A stretch of 64,000 nucleotides of DNA, from the NCBI GenBank assembly GCA_023431345.1, contig JAEYWK010000201.1:89310-153309 (forward strand). The letters are read 5' to 3'. This stretch comes from Pseudomonadota bacterium. GTDB taxonomy: Bacteria > Myxococcota_A > Polyangia > Polyangiales > Polyangiaceae. Position numbers and translations under genes: made by a program. Within the stretch, counting starts at the first letter, position 1. Each line of letters opens with the position of its first letter. The notes beneath the pieces were generated by a model. That model worked only from the letters and a program-made list of their open reading frames with translations. It searched no databases and was not told where the DNA came from. Shown here one piece after another: positions 39,367 to 47,444 of this stretch.

Positions 39367-40202
39367 GGGCCCACCCTGCGAAAAATGCGCTCGGAGGCGT
39401 CGAGCTCTTCGAAGCGCCGCGCGTGAGCCGAGAAGCGAACCGACTCCTTCGAGCCCAGCCCCAAGAACCCCCGCATCGTGAGCGCCTCGTGGAACAAGCC
39501 CAGCGCGCGATCTTGGAGCTGCCGGTTGAAGTAGATGAGGACGTTGCGGCACGACACCAGGTGCACCTCGGCGAAGACGGCGTCGGTGGCGAGGCTGTGA
39601 TCGGAGAACACGATGCGCTCGCGCAGCGAAGTGTCGAAGCGCGCGGCGCCGTAGGCGGCCGTATAGTACTCCGAGAGCGAGCGCTTCGAGCCCGACTTGC
39701 GGTGATTCTCCGTGAACGAGGCGACCCGCCCCGCCTCGTAGACGCCGGCTTGAGCCAGCCGCAGCGCGCGAGCGTTGATGTCGGTCGCGTAAATCAGCGA
39801 ACGGTCGAGCAGGCCCTCCTCGCTCAGCAAGATGGCGAGGGAGTAGGCCTCCTCCCCCGCGCTGCAGCCCGCCACCCAAATCTTGAGCGAAGGATAGGTG
39901 CGTAGGATGGGCAGCACGCGCTCGCGCAGCGCCTTGAAGTAGCTCGGGTCGCGAAACATCTCGCTCACTTGCACCGTCAAGAAGTCGAGCAAGACGGGGA
40001 ACGTGGCCGGGTCGTGCAAGACGCGCTCTTGCAGCTGGCTCAGGCTCGCGCAGCCCAGCTTGGCTATCGCCGACAGCAGGCGTCGCTTCAGCGAAGCGCG
40101 CGCATAGTCGCGAAAATCATAGCCATACTTGAGCAAGATGGCGTCGAGGAACAGCTTGAGCTCGATGTCCCAGCTGCTGTCGGGGGGCGCGTCGTGCTTC
40201 AC
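39363..40202 (-). CDS. CheR-type protein methyltransferase
   Basis: 279 residues. An N-terminal helical domain (FLDAILLKYGYDFRDYARASLKRRL) resembles the CheR N-terminal region, followed by the SAM-binding domain with WVAGCSAGEEAYSLAI (motif I), YATDINARALRLA (motif II) and HLVSCRNVLIYFNRQLQ. CheR methylates receptor glutamates using S-adenosylmethionine. GTG start at 40202 overlaps the upstream kinase stop (GTGA). The arrangement kinase-CheR-CheB-kinase with no receptor, CheA or CheW suggests a non-chemotaxis use of the methylation pair. Confidence 0.9.
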   Translation of the reverse strand: MKHDAPPDSSWDIELKLFLDAILLKYGYDFRDYARASLKRRLLSAIAKLGCASLSQLQERVLHDPATFPVLLDFLTVQVSEMFRDPSYFKALRERVLPILRTYPSLKIWVAGCSAGEEAYSLAILLSEEGLLDRSLIYATDINARALRLAQAGVYEAGRVASFTENHRKSGSKRSLSEYYTAAYGAARFDTSLRERIVFSDHSLATDAVFAEVHLVSCRNVLIYFNRQLQDRALGLFHEALTMRGFLGLGSKESVRFSAHARRFEELDASERIFRRVGP

Positions 40203-43200
40203 TTGGGCATCCAAACGCGCACCAACGAGATGAGCTTCTCGACGTCGAGCGGCTTGGCGATGTAGTCGTTCGCGCCAGCGGCTACGCTCTGCTCCTGGTC
40301 GTCTTTCATGGCTTTGGCCGTGAGCGCGATGATGGGCAGCTTCTTCCACTCCGGCCGCTTGCGAATCTCGCGCATGCAGGTCAGGCCGTCCATCTCCGGC
40401 ATCATCAGATCCATCAGCACGAGCTCGACGCGCTCCTCGGGCAGCGCTTGCTTCTCGTCCAGCAGCTTGAGCGCTTCCTTGCCGTTGCGCGCGACGAGCA
40501 GTTGGACGCCCTTCGGCTCGAGTAGGCTCGTGAGCGCGAACACGTTGCGCACGTCGTCCTCTACCAGCAGCACGCGGCGGTTCTCGAGCGCGGTGTCGCG
40601 CTTGCGCACCTCCTTCAGCATGCGCTGGCGCTCGGGCGGAAGCGAGTTCTCCATCTGGTGCAAGAACAAGGTCACCTCGTCGAGCAGCCGCTCGGGGGAG
40701 CGCGCATCCTTGATGATGATCGACTTGGAGAAACGCCGCAGCCGCTGCTCCTCGTCGGCGGTGAGGTTGCGACCGGTGTAGACGATGACGGGAGGGAACG
40801 CCAAGTCTTCCTGGCTACCCATGCGCTCCAGCAAGTCGTAGCCCGTCATGTCGGGCAGGTTCAGGTCCATCACCATGCAGTCGAAGGTGGTCTCGTTCAG
40901 CGCCTTCAGCGCGCCGGCAGCGGTCGCCACGCCGACGATCTGAACCTCTCCGTTCGAGAGCAGCTCGCGCACGCTGTCGCGCTGCCGCTCGTCGTCTTCG
41001 ACGATCAGCACCCGGCGCAGCCCCTGGGAAAACTTCTGCTCCAGCGCGTGGATCGCCTTCACCAGCGCGTCGCGCTTCACGGGCTTGAGCGCGTAGCCGA
41101 TGGCGCCGAGCTCCAGCGCTTCATGCGAAAAATCATCGACGGACGCGACGTGCACGGGGATGTGCCGCGTCTCGGAGTTGCGCTTCAGCTGATCGAGCAC
41201 GCCGAGCCCGGAGTGATCGGGCAAGTTGACGTCGAGCAAGATCGCGTTCGGCTTGAAGCGCATGGCCGCCGCCAGCCCATCGCCTGCCGAGTGAGTCACG
41301 ACGCACTGGAAGCGCAGCTCACGGACCAGATCCCGCAGCACCGTCGCGAAGGCGACGTCGTCCTCGATCACGAGGATGGTGGGCGCGCCCTCGCGGAGCT
41401 GCTCACGGTCGTCTTCGATCAGCGGCTTCGTCAGCACCTCGTTGCTGGTCGGGGTGCGGGAGCGACTGGATTTTACCGTGCGCGTCTCGGGGACCTCGGC
41501 CGCGAGCGGGGTCTCCAGCTTCAGACCCATGCTGGCCTCGAAGCGCACCGGCAAGGTCAACGTGAAGGTGCTGCCGGCTCCGGGCGTGCTCGTCACGCGG
41601 ATCTCGCCGCCCAGGCGCAGCGCCAAGTCGCGCGAGATGCTGAGGCCGAGGCCCGTGCCGCCGTACTTCCGGTGAGTGCTGCCGTCGGCCTGTCGGAACG
41701 CCTCGAAGATGGCTTCTTGCTGGTGAGCGGGGATGCCGATGCCGGTGTCACGCACCTGAAAGTGCAGGCTGCCGGCCGAGCCGGGCACCACGCGCAGCGC
41801 CACCGACCCTCGCTCCGTGAACTTGAGGGCGTTCGACAGCAGGTTCTTCAGGATTTGACTCAGCCGCTGCGCGTCGGTGTGGATGCGTGACGGCACGGAA
41901 GGATCGACGAAGCAGCTGAGCTCGAGGCCGCGCTCTTTCGCGACGGGAGCCAGCGAGCGAACGAGCCCATCCAGCGCCGTCTGCAGCGGTACGTCTTCGA
42001 GGTGCAGCTCGATCTTGCCGGCCTCGATCTTGGCGAGGTCCAAGATGTCGTTGATCAAGGCCAGCAAGTCGTTGCCGGCGGAGGAGATGGTTTGGGCGAA
42101 CTTGACCTGCTCCGGCGTCAAGTTGCCGTCTTTGTTGTCGGCGAGCAGCTTGGCGAGGATGAGCGACGAGTTGAGCGGCGTGCGTAGCTCGTGGCTCATG
42201 TTGGCCAAAAATTCGCTCTTGTACTGGTTGGCGCGCTCGAGCTCGGCCGCGCGCTCCTGCAGCACCTGCTGCGCCGCCGCCAGGTCGTCCTTCTGCACCT
42301 CGAGCACTTGCGCCTGCTCTTCGAGCTGCGAGTTCGTTTGCTCGAGCTCGGCCTGCGAATTTTCCAGCCGCGACTGGGCCTCTTTCAAGACGCGACCTTG
42401 CTCCTCCAGCTCTTCGTTGGAGACGCGCAGCTCCTCCTGCTGGGCCTGCAGCTCTTCGGCTTGCCGCTGCGTCTCCTCGAGCAGCTCTTCCAGGCGCGTG
42501 CGATCCCGTGAAGCCCGAACCGCCACCGCCACCGGCTCCGAGATGCTCTTCAGCAGCTCGATGTCGATCGACTGCACGCGAGCGAAGAAGCCGAGCTCGA
42601 CGACGGCTTGGACCACGCCTTCGTGGGCCATGGGCACGACCACGATCTCGCGCACCTTGCCACGGCCCAGGCTCGACTCGACCTGCGCGAAGTCGGCGGG
42701 CACGTCGCGCAGGTGGAGCAGACGGTTGTCTTTGGCCGCCTGCCCCGGCAGGCCGGTGGCGCGCGACATCGGACGCTTCAGCTCGGACTCGGGCAGCGCG
42801 TGCGCGCCATAGCGCGTGAAGCCGCTGCCCTCGGCGACGTAGACGCTGCCGACCAGCGCGCCCACCCGCGGCGCGATGAACTCGATCACGTTCTGCCCCA
42901 AGAGGTCGAGGCGCAGCTCGCCTTGCAGCTGCCCTGATAGCGCGACCTGGTTGAGCTGCAGCCAGTTTCTCCGCTCGCGCGCGCGAAAATCACGCGACAT
43001 GACCAGCGCCGCCGCCGCGACGCAGAACATCAGCAGCGCCGAGCTGCCCCAGCTCACGAAGCTCGAGAACTCGACCGCCTCCCGCCAGCGCGTTTGGGCG
43101 TCATCGAGCGCCTTGCGTTCGACGACCGACATTTGCTCCGCGAGCATGCGCGCGTTTTCCATGGCGGCCTGGCCGCGTCCGGAGGTGATCAGCCGCAGGG

Positions 43201-43651
43201 CCTCGTCGCTGCGTCCGGCGCGCTTCTCGGCAATGGTTCGACTCAGCTCGGTCAGCTTGTCGGCGGCGTGAGTGGCAAGCTCCGTGAGCCGCCGCTTCTG
43301 TTCGACCCCATCGACGGTGGCGCGCAGCTCATCGAGCTGGCCTGGCAAGCGAGCGTTGGCAGCGACGAAGGGCTGCAGGTAACTCTCTTCGCCCGTCAGC
43401 ACGAAGCCCCGCTGCCCCGTCTCGGCGTCCTTCAAGGTCGAAACGACCCCCGCCACCTGCTCGAGCACCTGCAGCGAGCGCGTCACTCGCTCTGCGGACT
43501 GGGCGCGCTCCTCGAGCGAGCGGTAGGAGAAGAAGGTGATGAACGTGATCGCGAGCACCGCGATCGCGACCCCCATGGCGGTCGCCGGCGGCAACAACGG
43601 AGGATTTTTACGACTCGAACGGACGACAGCGGATAAGTTGGAATGAGGCAA
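40199..43651 (-). CDS. CHASE3-GAF hybrid histidine kinase with three receivers
   Basis: 1150 residues. Order: transmembrane helix (about 25-45), periplasmic CHASE3-like domain (about 50-195, with LKDAETGQRGFVLTGEESYL), second helix (about 200-218), GAF domain (about 250-395), a long coiled coil full of EEL/QEE heptads (about 395-480), HisKA with ANMSHELRTPLNSS (His near 485), HATPase (NLLSNALKF, DTGIGI, GTGLGLSIS) and three receivers at about 755-870, 880-1000 and 1024-1150 with acceptor Asp in LLDVNLPDHSG, VMDLNLPDMTG and LMDLMMPEMDG. In the second receiver the conserved Lys position reads IIIKDARS. The frame starts at a TTG (43651); an ATG at 43576 just before the first helix is an alternative. 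It heads the four-gene signalling operon. Confidence 0.92.
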   Translation of the reverse strand: MPHSNLSAVVRSSRKNPPLLPPATAMGVAIAVLAITFITFFSYRSLEERAQSAERVTRSLQVLEQVAGVVSTLKDAETGQRGFVLTGEESYLQPFVAANARLPGQLDELRATVDGVEQKRRLTELATHAADKLTELSRTIAEKRAGRSDEALRLITSGRGQAAMENARMLAEQMSVVERKALDDAQTRWREAVEFSSFVSWGSSALLMFCVAAAALVMSRDFRARERRNWLQLNQVALSGQLQGELRLDLLGQNVIEFIAPRVGALVGSVYVAEGSGFTRYGAHALPESELKRPMSRATGLPGQAAKDNRLLHLRDVPADFAQVESSLGRGKVREIVVVPMAHEGVVQAVVELGFFARVQSIDIELLKSISEPVAVAVRASRDRTRLEELLEETQRQAEELQAQQEELRVSNEELEEQGRVLKEAQSRLENSQAELEQTNSQLEEQAQVLEVQKDDLAAAQQVLQERAAELERANQYKSEFLANMSHELRTPLNSSLILAKLLADNKDGNLTPEQVKFAQTISSAGNDLLALINDILDLAKIEAGKIELHLEDVPLQTALDGLVRSLAPVAKERGLELSCFVDPSVPSRIHTDAQRLSQILKNLLSNALKFTERGSVALRVVPGSAGSLHFQVRDTGIGIPAHQQEAIFEAFRQADGSTHRKYGGTGLGLSISRDLALRLGGEIRVTSTPGAGSTFTLTLPVRFEASMGLKLETPLAAEVPETRTVKSSRSRTPTSNEVLTKPLIEDDREQLREGAPTILVIEDDVAFATVLRDLVRELRFQCVVTHSAGDGLAAAMRFKPNAILLDVNLPDHSGLGVLDQLKRNSETRHIPVHVASVDDFSHEALELGAIGYALKPVKRDALVKAIHALEQKFSQGLRRVLIVEDDERQRDSVRELLSNGEVQIVGVATAAGALKALNETTFDCMVMDLNLPDMTGYDLLERMGSQEDLAFPPVIVYTGRNLTADEEQRLRRFSKSIIIKDARSPERLLDEVTLFLHQMENSLPPERQRMLKEVRKRDTALENRRVLLVEDDVRNVFALTSLLEPKGVQLLVARNGKEALKLLDEKQALPEERVELVLMDLMMPEMDGLTCMREIRKRPEWKKLPIIALTAKAMKDDQEQSVAAGANDYIAKPLDVEKLISLVRVWMPK

Positions 43652-43858
43652 TTGAGACCAAGAGAATTCAGCTAGTTACGAAGCGCTAGTCACCATTTGA
43701 CCGTGGCAATTTCGCACCAGCGAGGCATAAGTGTTCGAGACATGAGCCACGCGATCGATCGTTTCGCGCGGTGGTGGGGTCGGAGCGCTCGCCTCTGCAC
43801 GACCTATTCCACGACGGGCAGAAGTCGCCGGTTGGCCGAGCGGGCTCGCGGCCGGCGC

Positions 43859-44422
43859 TCAGGCGCGCTTCGATTTCGAGCGCGACGCGACCACGGCGCG
43901 CTGACGCGGCTTCTTGGTCGCCACCGCGGGGCGGGCGCGCTCGCCCCTTTTGCCGCGCGGGTTCGGTTGCGACGGCGCTTCCTGCGAATGCGAATGCGAA
44001 TGCGAATCGTGCTCATGGGCGGCGCGAGCGTAGATCTCGATGCCGCCGTGGAGCACGCCCTTGATGGCCAAGATTCGCGCCGCTTGCTCGTGGAGCTCGT
44101 CCGCCTTGCCGTGCAAGATCACGACCTCCAGGCAGTGGTCGTGGTCCAGGTGAACGTGGAGCGTCGATCGGATCCGCTCACCCAAGTCATGCTGCAGCTG
44201 CGTCAATCGCTCGGTCAAATCGCGCACGTGATGGTCGTAAATCAGGGTGAGCGTCGCGACGGCGTCGACGCCGCGGGCTAGCTCGCGCTTGGCGACCGCC
44301 GCGCGCACCAAGTCGCGCAGCACCTCGGAGCGCGTGCTCTCGCGGGCCGCAACGAGCGCATCGAGCTCCGTCAAGAGCGATTGCTCCATGGCGACGCCAA
44401 AGCGGACCAGCTCGTCGGACAT
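43859..44422 (-). CDS. nikR: NikR-type nickel-responsive regulator with extended tail
   Basis: 187 residues; the family is usually about 130-150. An N-terminal ribbon-helix-helix (VRFGVAMEQSLLTELD...TRSEVLRDLVR) binds DNA, and the ACT-like C-domain has the nickel ligands His64 (IYDHHVRDL), His89, His91 and Cys97 in LHVHLDHDHCLE. NikR represses nickel uptake genes when nickel is abundant; no transporter or hydrogenase gene is in view. After residue 135 comes an extra tail, first His-rich (HEHDSHSHSHSQ, encoded by the hexamer repeat at 43983) and then Lys/Arg-rich. The His run could bind more metal. The 207 bases between this gene's stop and the upstream kinase start hold no recognised feature. 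Confidence 0.86.
   Translation of the reverse strand: MSDELVRFGVAMEQSLLTELDALVAARESTRSEVLRDLVRAAVAKRELARGVDAVATLTLIYDHHVRDLTERLTQLQHDLGERIRSTLHVHLDHDHCLEVVILHGKADELHEQAARILAIKGVLHGGIEIYARAAHEHDSHSHSHSQEAPSQPNPRGKRGERARPAVATKKPRQRAVVASRSKSKRA
43983..44006. repeat. Hexanucleotide tandem repeat (TGCGAA) x4
   Basis: Four perfect copies of TGCGAA inside the nikR gene, read on the minus strand as TTCGCA and coding for the alternating Ser-His run of the tail. Being a multiple of three, changes in copy number would lengthen or shorten the His tail without a frameshift. Confidence 0.7.
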
Positions 44423-44715
44423 GACCGCAATCTAGCCTGGGCTGGGCCAGCGAGGAGGCCGCAGCGGTGGGGACGCCTCTCCCCGGGTGGCCAGAAGGGG
44501 TGCTTGTCGAGCCGTCGCTTTTTTAACGAAGGACCGAAAGTTGGACCCCCTTACAGGCTCTAAGTGATGGCGCGAGCTCGCTCTCGAGCCACCGCCCGCG
44601 GGGGATTTGAGCCAAGGTGACCCACCCCAATAACGGCCCAGTGGCCGCCGGTCCTCGCTCTCAGCGAGACGCACAGCCAAACCAGGAGCGCGCCGCGCGC
44701 GCGGACGAGGCGCTC

Positions 44716-45570
44716 ATGACCGAAGAGCGCCGCAGAGCCGAGCTGATTGACGAGTGCTATCGCCAGGGGCGCGCCGCATTTCCGGCTATCGCTTGGGACC
44801 CCGCTGGCTTCGCCGCAGCCTGCCAGGCGCGCTTTACGGCTCGCCCCGCCGCGGCGCAGGCGGAGCTGCTCGGCAAGGGCAACGGCAAAGCCGAAGAGTA
44901 CCTGGTGGCGGCTTGCGTCGCCGGCCGCCCTGGCGCCGCGCGTACGCTCGAGCGCGATTACATCTCGAAGCTCGCGCCACGCATGCGGAGCTTGTGTCGC
45001 AGCCCCGACGCCGCCGACGAAGCCTTGCAGGCGCTACGCGAGAAGCTACTGCTCCCGCCGGAGCCGCGCCTCGGTTCGTACGAGAATCGAGGGCATTTGG
45101 CGGCCTGGCTCACCATCGTCGCCGTGCGCACGGCTCTCGATGTCACGCGACGCGCGCAGCACGGCGCGCTGCGGCTCGTCCCGCTCGACGAAGAGCTCGT
45201 GACGCACGCCCTCAGCCCGGAGAGTCAGTGCGCGACGCGGCAGCTCGACGGCGCGCTCGGGCGCGCGCTCGCCGCCGCTGTCGGTAGGCTACCGGACAAG
45301 CAACGCTTCGCCTTGAAGATGCAGCTCGTCGCAGGCTGGAGCATCGATCAGATTGGTCGCTCGCTCGCCACGCACCGAGCCACCGCGGCGCGCTGGCTCG
45401 TCGCCGCGCGCGAGCAAGTGGAGCAAGACGTCAGGCGAGCCCTCGTCACCGACCTCGGCCTGAGCGCGCTCGAAGTCGACAGCGCGCTCGGCGCGATGCG
45501 CAGCCGCTGGGACGTGCGCGTCTCTCAGTTTTTCCAGTCCACGGCGCCGCGCGCGGGAGACGGGGCGTGA
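44716..45570 (+). CDS. ECF-like RNA polymerase sigma factor (Myxococcota type)
   Basis: 284 residues. Divergent sigma-70-like region 2 (about 70-165: EEYLVAACVAGRPGAARTLERDYI, ALREKLLL, HLAAWLTIVAVRTALDVTRR) and region 4 (about 190-265: ALAAAVGRLPDKQRFALKMQLVAGWSIDQIGRSLATHRATAARWLVAAREQ). It would direct RNA polymerase to a specific regulon. The ATG at 44716 follows a GACGAGG five bases upstream; a GTG at 44617 is in frame. Its stop overlaps the GTG of the Ser/Thr kinase gene (GTGA), so the two are coupled and the kinase probably controls the sigma factor. The 293-base region upstream, 44423-44715, holds no recognised gene. Confidence 0.8.
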   Translation: MTEERRRAELIDECYRQGRAAFPAIAWDPAGFAAACQARFTARPAAAQAELLGKGNGKAEEYLVAACVAGRPGAARTLERDYISKLAPRMRSLCRSPDAADEALQALREKLLLPPEPRLGSYENRGHLAAWLTIVAVRTALDVTRRAQHGALRLVPLDEELVTHALSPESQCATRQLDGALGRALAAAVGRLPDKQRFALKMQLVAGWSIDQIGRSLATHRATAARWLVAAREQVEQDVRRALVTDLGLSALEVDSALGAMRSRWDVRVSQFFQSTAPRAGDGA

Positions 45571-46964
45571 ACGAGGTCGCGGTCAGGTCGCTCGAGCCGT
45601 GTCCCACCGAGGACGAGGTGCTGGCCCTCGTCGCGGGAGACCTCCCCGAGAGCGTGCTTCCGCGGCTCATCGCCCACACCGAGCGCTGCAGCGGCTGCGC
45701 GCTGGTCGTGGCCGAGGCAGGGCTCGCGCTCGGCGACACGGAGAGCGCGCCCCCTTCGACTACCCTGGCTCGCTCGGGCCGCGCCGCGTTCGCGGCCGGC
45801 CAGCTCGTGGCCGGGCGCTACTGGATCGAGCGACGCATAGGTCGCGGTGGCATGGGCGAGGTGTACGCGGCCCTCGATCGAGAGCTCGGCGATCGCGTGG
45901 CGCTCAAGACCATCTCGCCGGCGTTTGCCTCCGATCCGCGCAGCGTCGACCGCTTCAAGCTCGAGCTGTGCTTGGCGCGCCGCATCGCCCACCCCAGCGT
46001 GTGCCGTGTGCTCGAGTTCGGTAGGCACGAGCTCGCGAGCGGCGCGTCGCAGTGCTTCTTCACGCTGCAGTACATCGACGGCGTCACGCTGCGGCGACAC
46101 TTGCTCGAGCGAGCCACCGTCGAGCTCGCGAGCGCGCTCGAAGTCTCAGCTCAGCTCGCGCAGGGCCTCCAAGCCATCCACGACCAAAACGTCGTCCACC
46201 GCGACATCAAGCCCGAAAACGTGATGCTGCCCGCCGCGACCAGCGCGCCTCGCGCCGTGTGGGTCGATTTCGGGCTCGCGCGCGTCGACCTCCGCGAGAC
46301 CCGCTCGGGGGCGCTGCTGGCGGGGACGCCCGACTACGCCGCACCCGAGCTGCTGCGCGGTGACGTCGCGTCGCGCTCGTCGGATTTGTTTGCCTTCGGC
46401 GTGATGCTGTTCGAGCTGCTGACGGGTCAGCTGCCGTTCGCGCGCTCGGGGTCGTTTTCGGCGGCGTCGGCGCAGCCGCGCGGCGATACCCCCGCGCCGA
46501 GCTCGCTACGCCCCGAGCTCCCGCCCGCGCTCGACGCGCTGGTGCTCGAGTGCCTGTCGCGCACGCCCGACCAGCGGCCCGCGAGCGCGGCCTGCGTTGC
46601 CGAGCGGCTACGTGAAGTCGCGGCGGCGCTGCGGCGCGACACGCCTCCGGTCGAGCCCGGGCCGGCGCCGTTCGCTCGCCGGAGCTGGCTGCTGCTCGGC
46701 CTGGGCCTCCTGGCGGCGCTCGGCGTGACGGCAGGTTACGCGCGAGTCACCGCGCGGCTACACGCGATCGTGGAGGTCGAGCCCACCGCGCTCGCGGATG
46801 CAGCGACGGCGCCGATCTCTAACGCGCCGGCCATCGCCGTCGACCCTCCCGGCCCGGAGCGCCGGCTCGAGCCTCGAGCGTCTGCGCCGGCGCCGAGCAC
46901 GCGCGCGGAGCCCGTTGCTGCACCTGAGCCGCACCCAGTTACCGACTTTGGGGGGCGACGTTGA
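45567..46964 (+). CDS. Membrane Ser/Thr protein kinase with N-terminal zinc-finger
   Basis: 465 residues. The N-terminus has an anti-sigma-like zinc-finger pattern (CPTEDEVLALVAGDL, then HTERCSGC, His37-Cys41-Cys44). The Hanks-type kinase domain (about 85-355) has GRGGMGEVY, Lys114 in VALKTI, HRDIKPENV, DFGLA and AAPELL, so it looks active. One membrane helix (about 368-386) precedes a Pro/Ala-rich periplasmic tail. Fusion of a ZAS-like finger to a kinase, translationally coupled to a sigma factor, suggests the finger holds the sigma factor and phosphorylation frees or activates it; kinase-linked ECF groups are known. GTG start at 45567 overlaps the sigma stop. Confidence 0.88.
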   Translation: MNEVAVRSLEPCPTEDEVLALVAGDLPESVLPRLIAHTERCSGCALVVAEAGLALGDTESAPPSTTLARSGRAAFAAGQLVAGRYWIERRIGRGGMGEVYAALDRELGDRVALKTISPAFASDPRSVDRFKLELCLARRIAHPSVCRVLEFGRHELASGASQCFFTLQYIDGVTLRRHLLERATVELASALEVSAQLAQGLQAIHDQNVVHRDIKPENVMLPAATSAPRAVWVDFGLARVDLRETRSGALLAGTPDYAAPELLRGDVASRSSDLFAFGVMLFELLTGQLPFARSGSFSAASAQPRGDTPAPSSLRPELPPALDALVLECLSRTPDQRPASAACVAERLREVAAALRRDTPPVEPGPAPFARRSWLLLGLGLLAALGVTAGYARVTARLHAIVEVEPTALADAATAPISNAPAIAVDPPGPERRLEPRASAPAPSTRAEPVAAPEPHPVTDFGGRR

Positions 46965-47005
46965 ACGACGCTCTTCGCTCCGCGCGCGAAGACCGCTCCT
47001 CGCTG

Positions 47006-47242
47006 CTAGGCGGCGTACGGGCGGACCAACGCCAGCATCTGCCGAGAAAGTCGCTGCGCTTCGCGCAGCAGCGGCTCACAGGTCCCCGCGCTGCCGCTCG
47101 CGAGCTTTTGCTGGAGCGTCTCGAGCTCCGCTTCGAGATCGTAGAAGCGTCGATGATCTTCGATGGACAGCCGGTCCAAGCTCATCCGAGCTTCGTCGCG
47201 CGCGGTCATCACTTCACTGAGGATTGTTCGTTTCCCCGACAT
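47006..47242 (-). CDS. Small coiled-coil protein of unknown function
   Basis: 78 residues, almost entirely helical with heptad-like spacing (MSLDRLSIEDHRRFYDLEAELETLQQKLASG). The AGGAG eight bases before the ATG at 47242 and balanced composition support a real gene. No family recognised; not secreted. It is convergent with the Ser/Thr kinase gene (41 bases between stops) and divergent from the GH43-like gene; 47243-47444 holds no other feature. Confidence 0.62.
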   Translation of the reverse strand: MSGKRTILSEVMTARDEARMSLDRLSIEDHRRFYDLEAELETLQQKLASGSAGTCEPLLREAQRLSRQMLALVRPYAA

Positions 47243-47444
47243 GGTTGGGCTCCTGAACGGGGCCTAAGCACATCTCGCGCCAGCGCCCAGCGCCTCGATA
47301 TCTTCGCTTCTCCCGCGATTTTCGAGCGCGAATCCCGTGGCGCAATGCGCCACGCGCGGGCGCATGCCATAGCCAGCGCGCCACGCGCGCCAAGACGCGA
47401 CAGGAAGCCGACAAGGATGGCGGCGGCGGCGCCATTACTCCATC

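Noticed and set aside
43983..44006. CRISPR-like repeat
   Set aside because: Directly tandem hexamers without spacers, inside the nikR coding frame.
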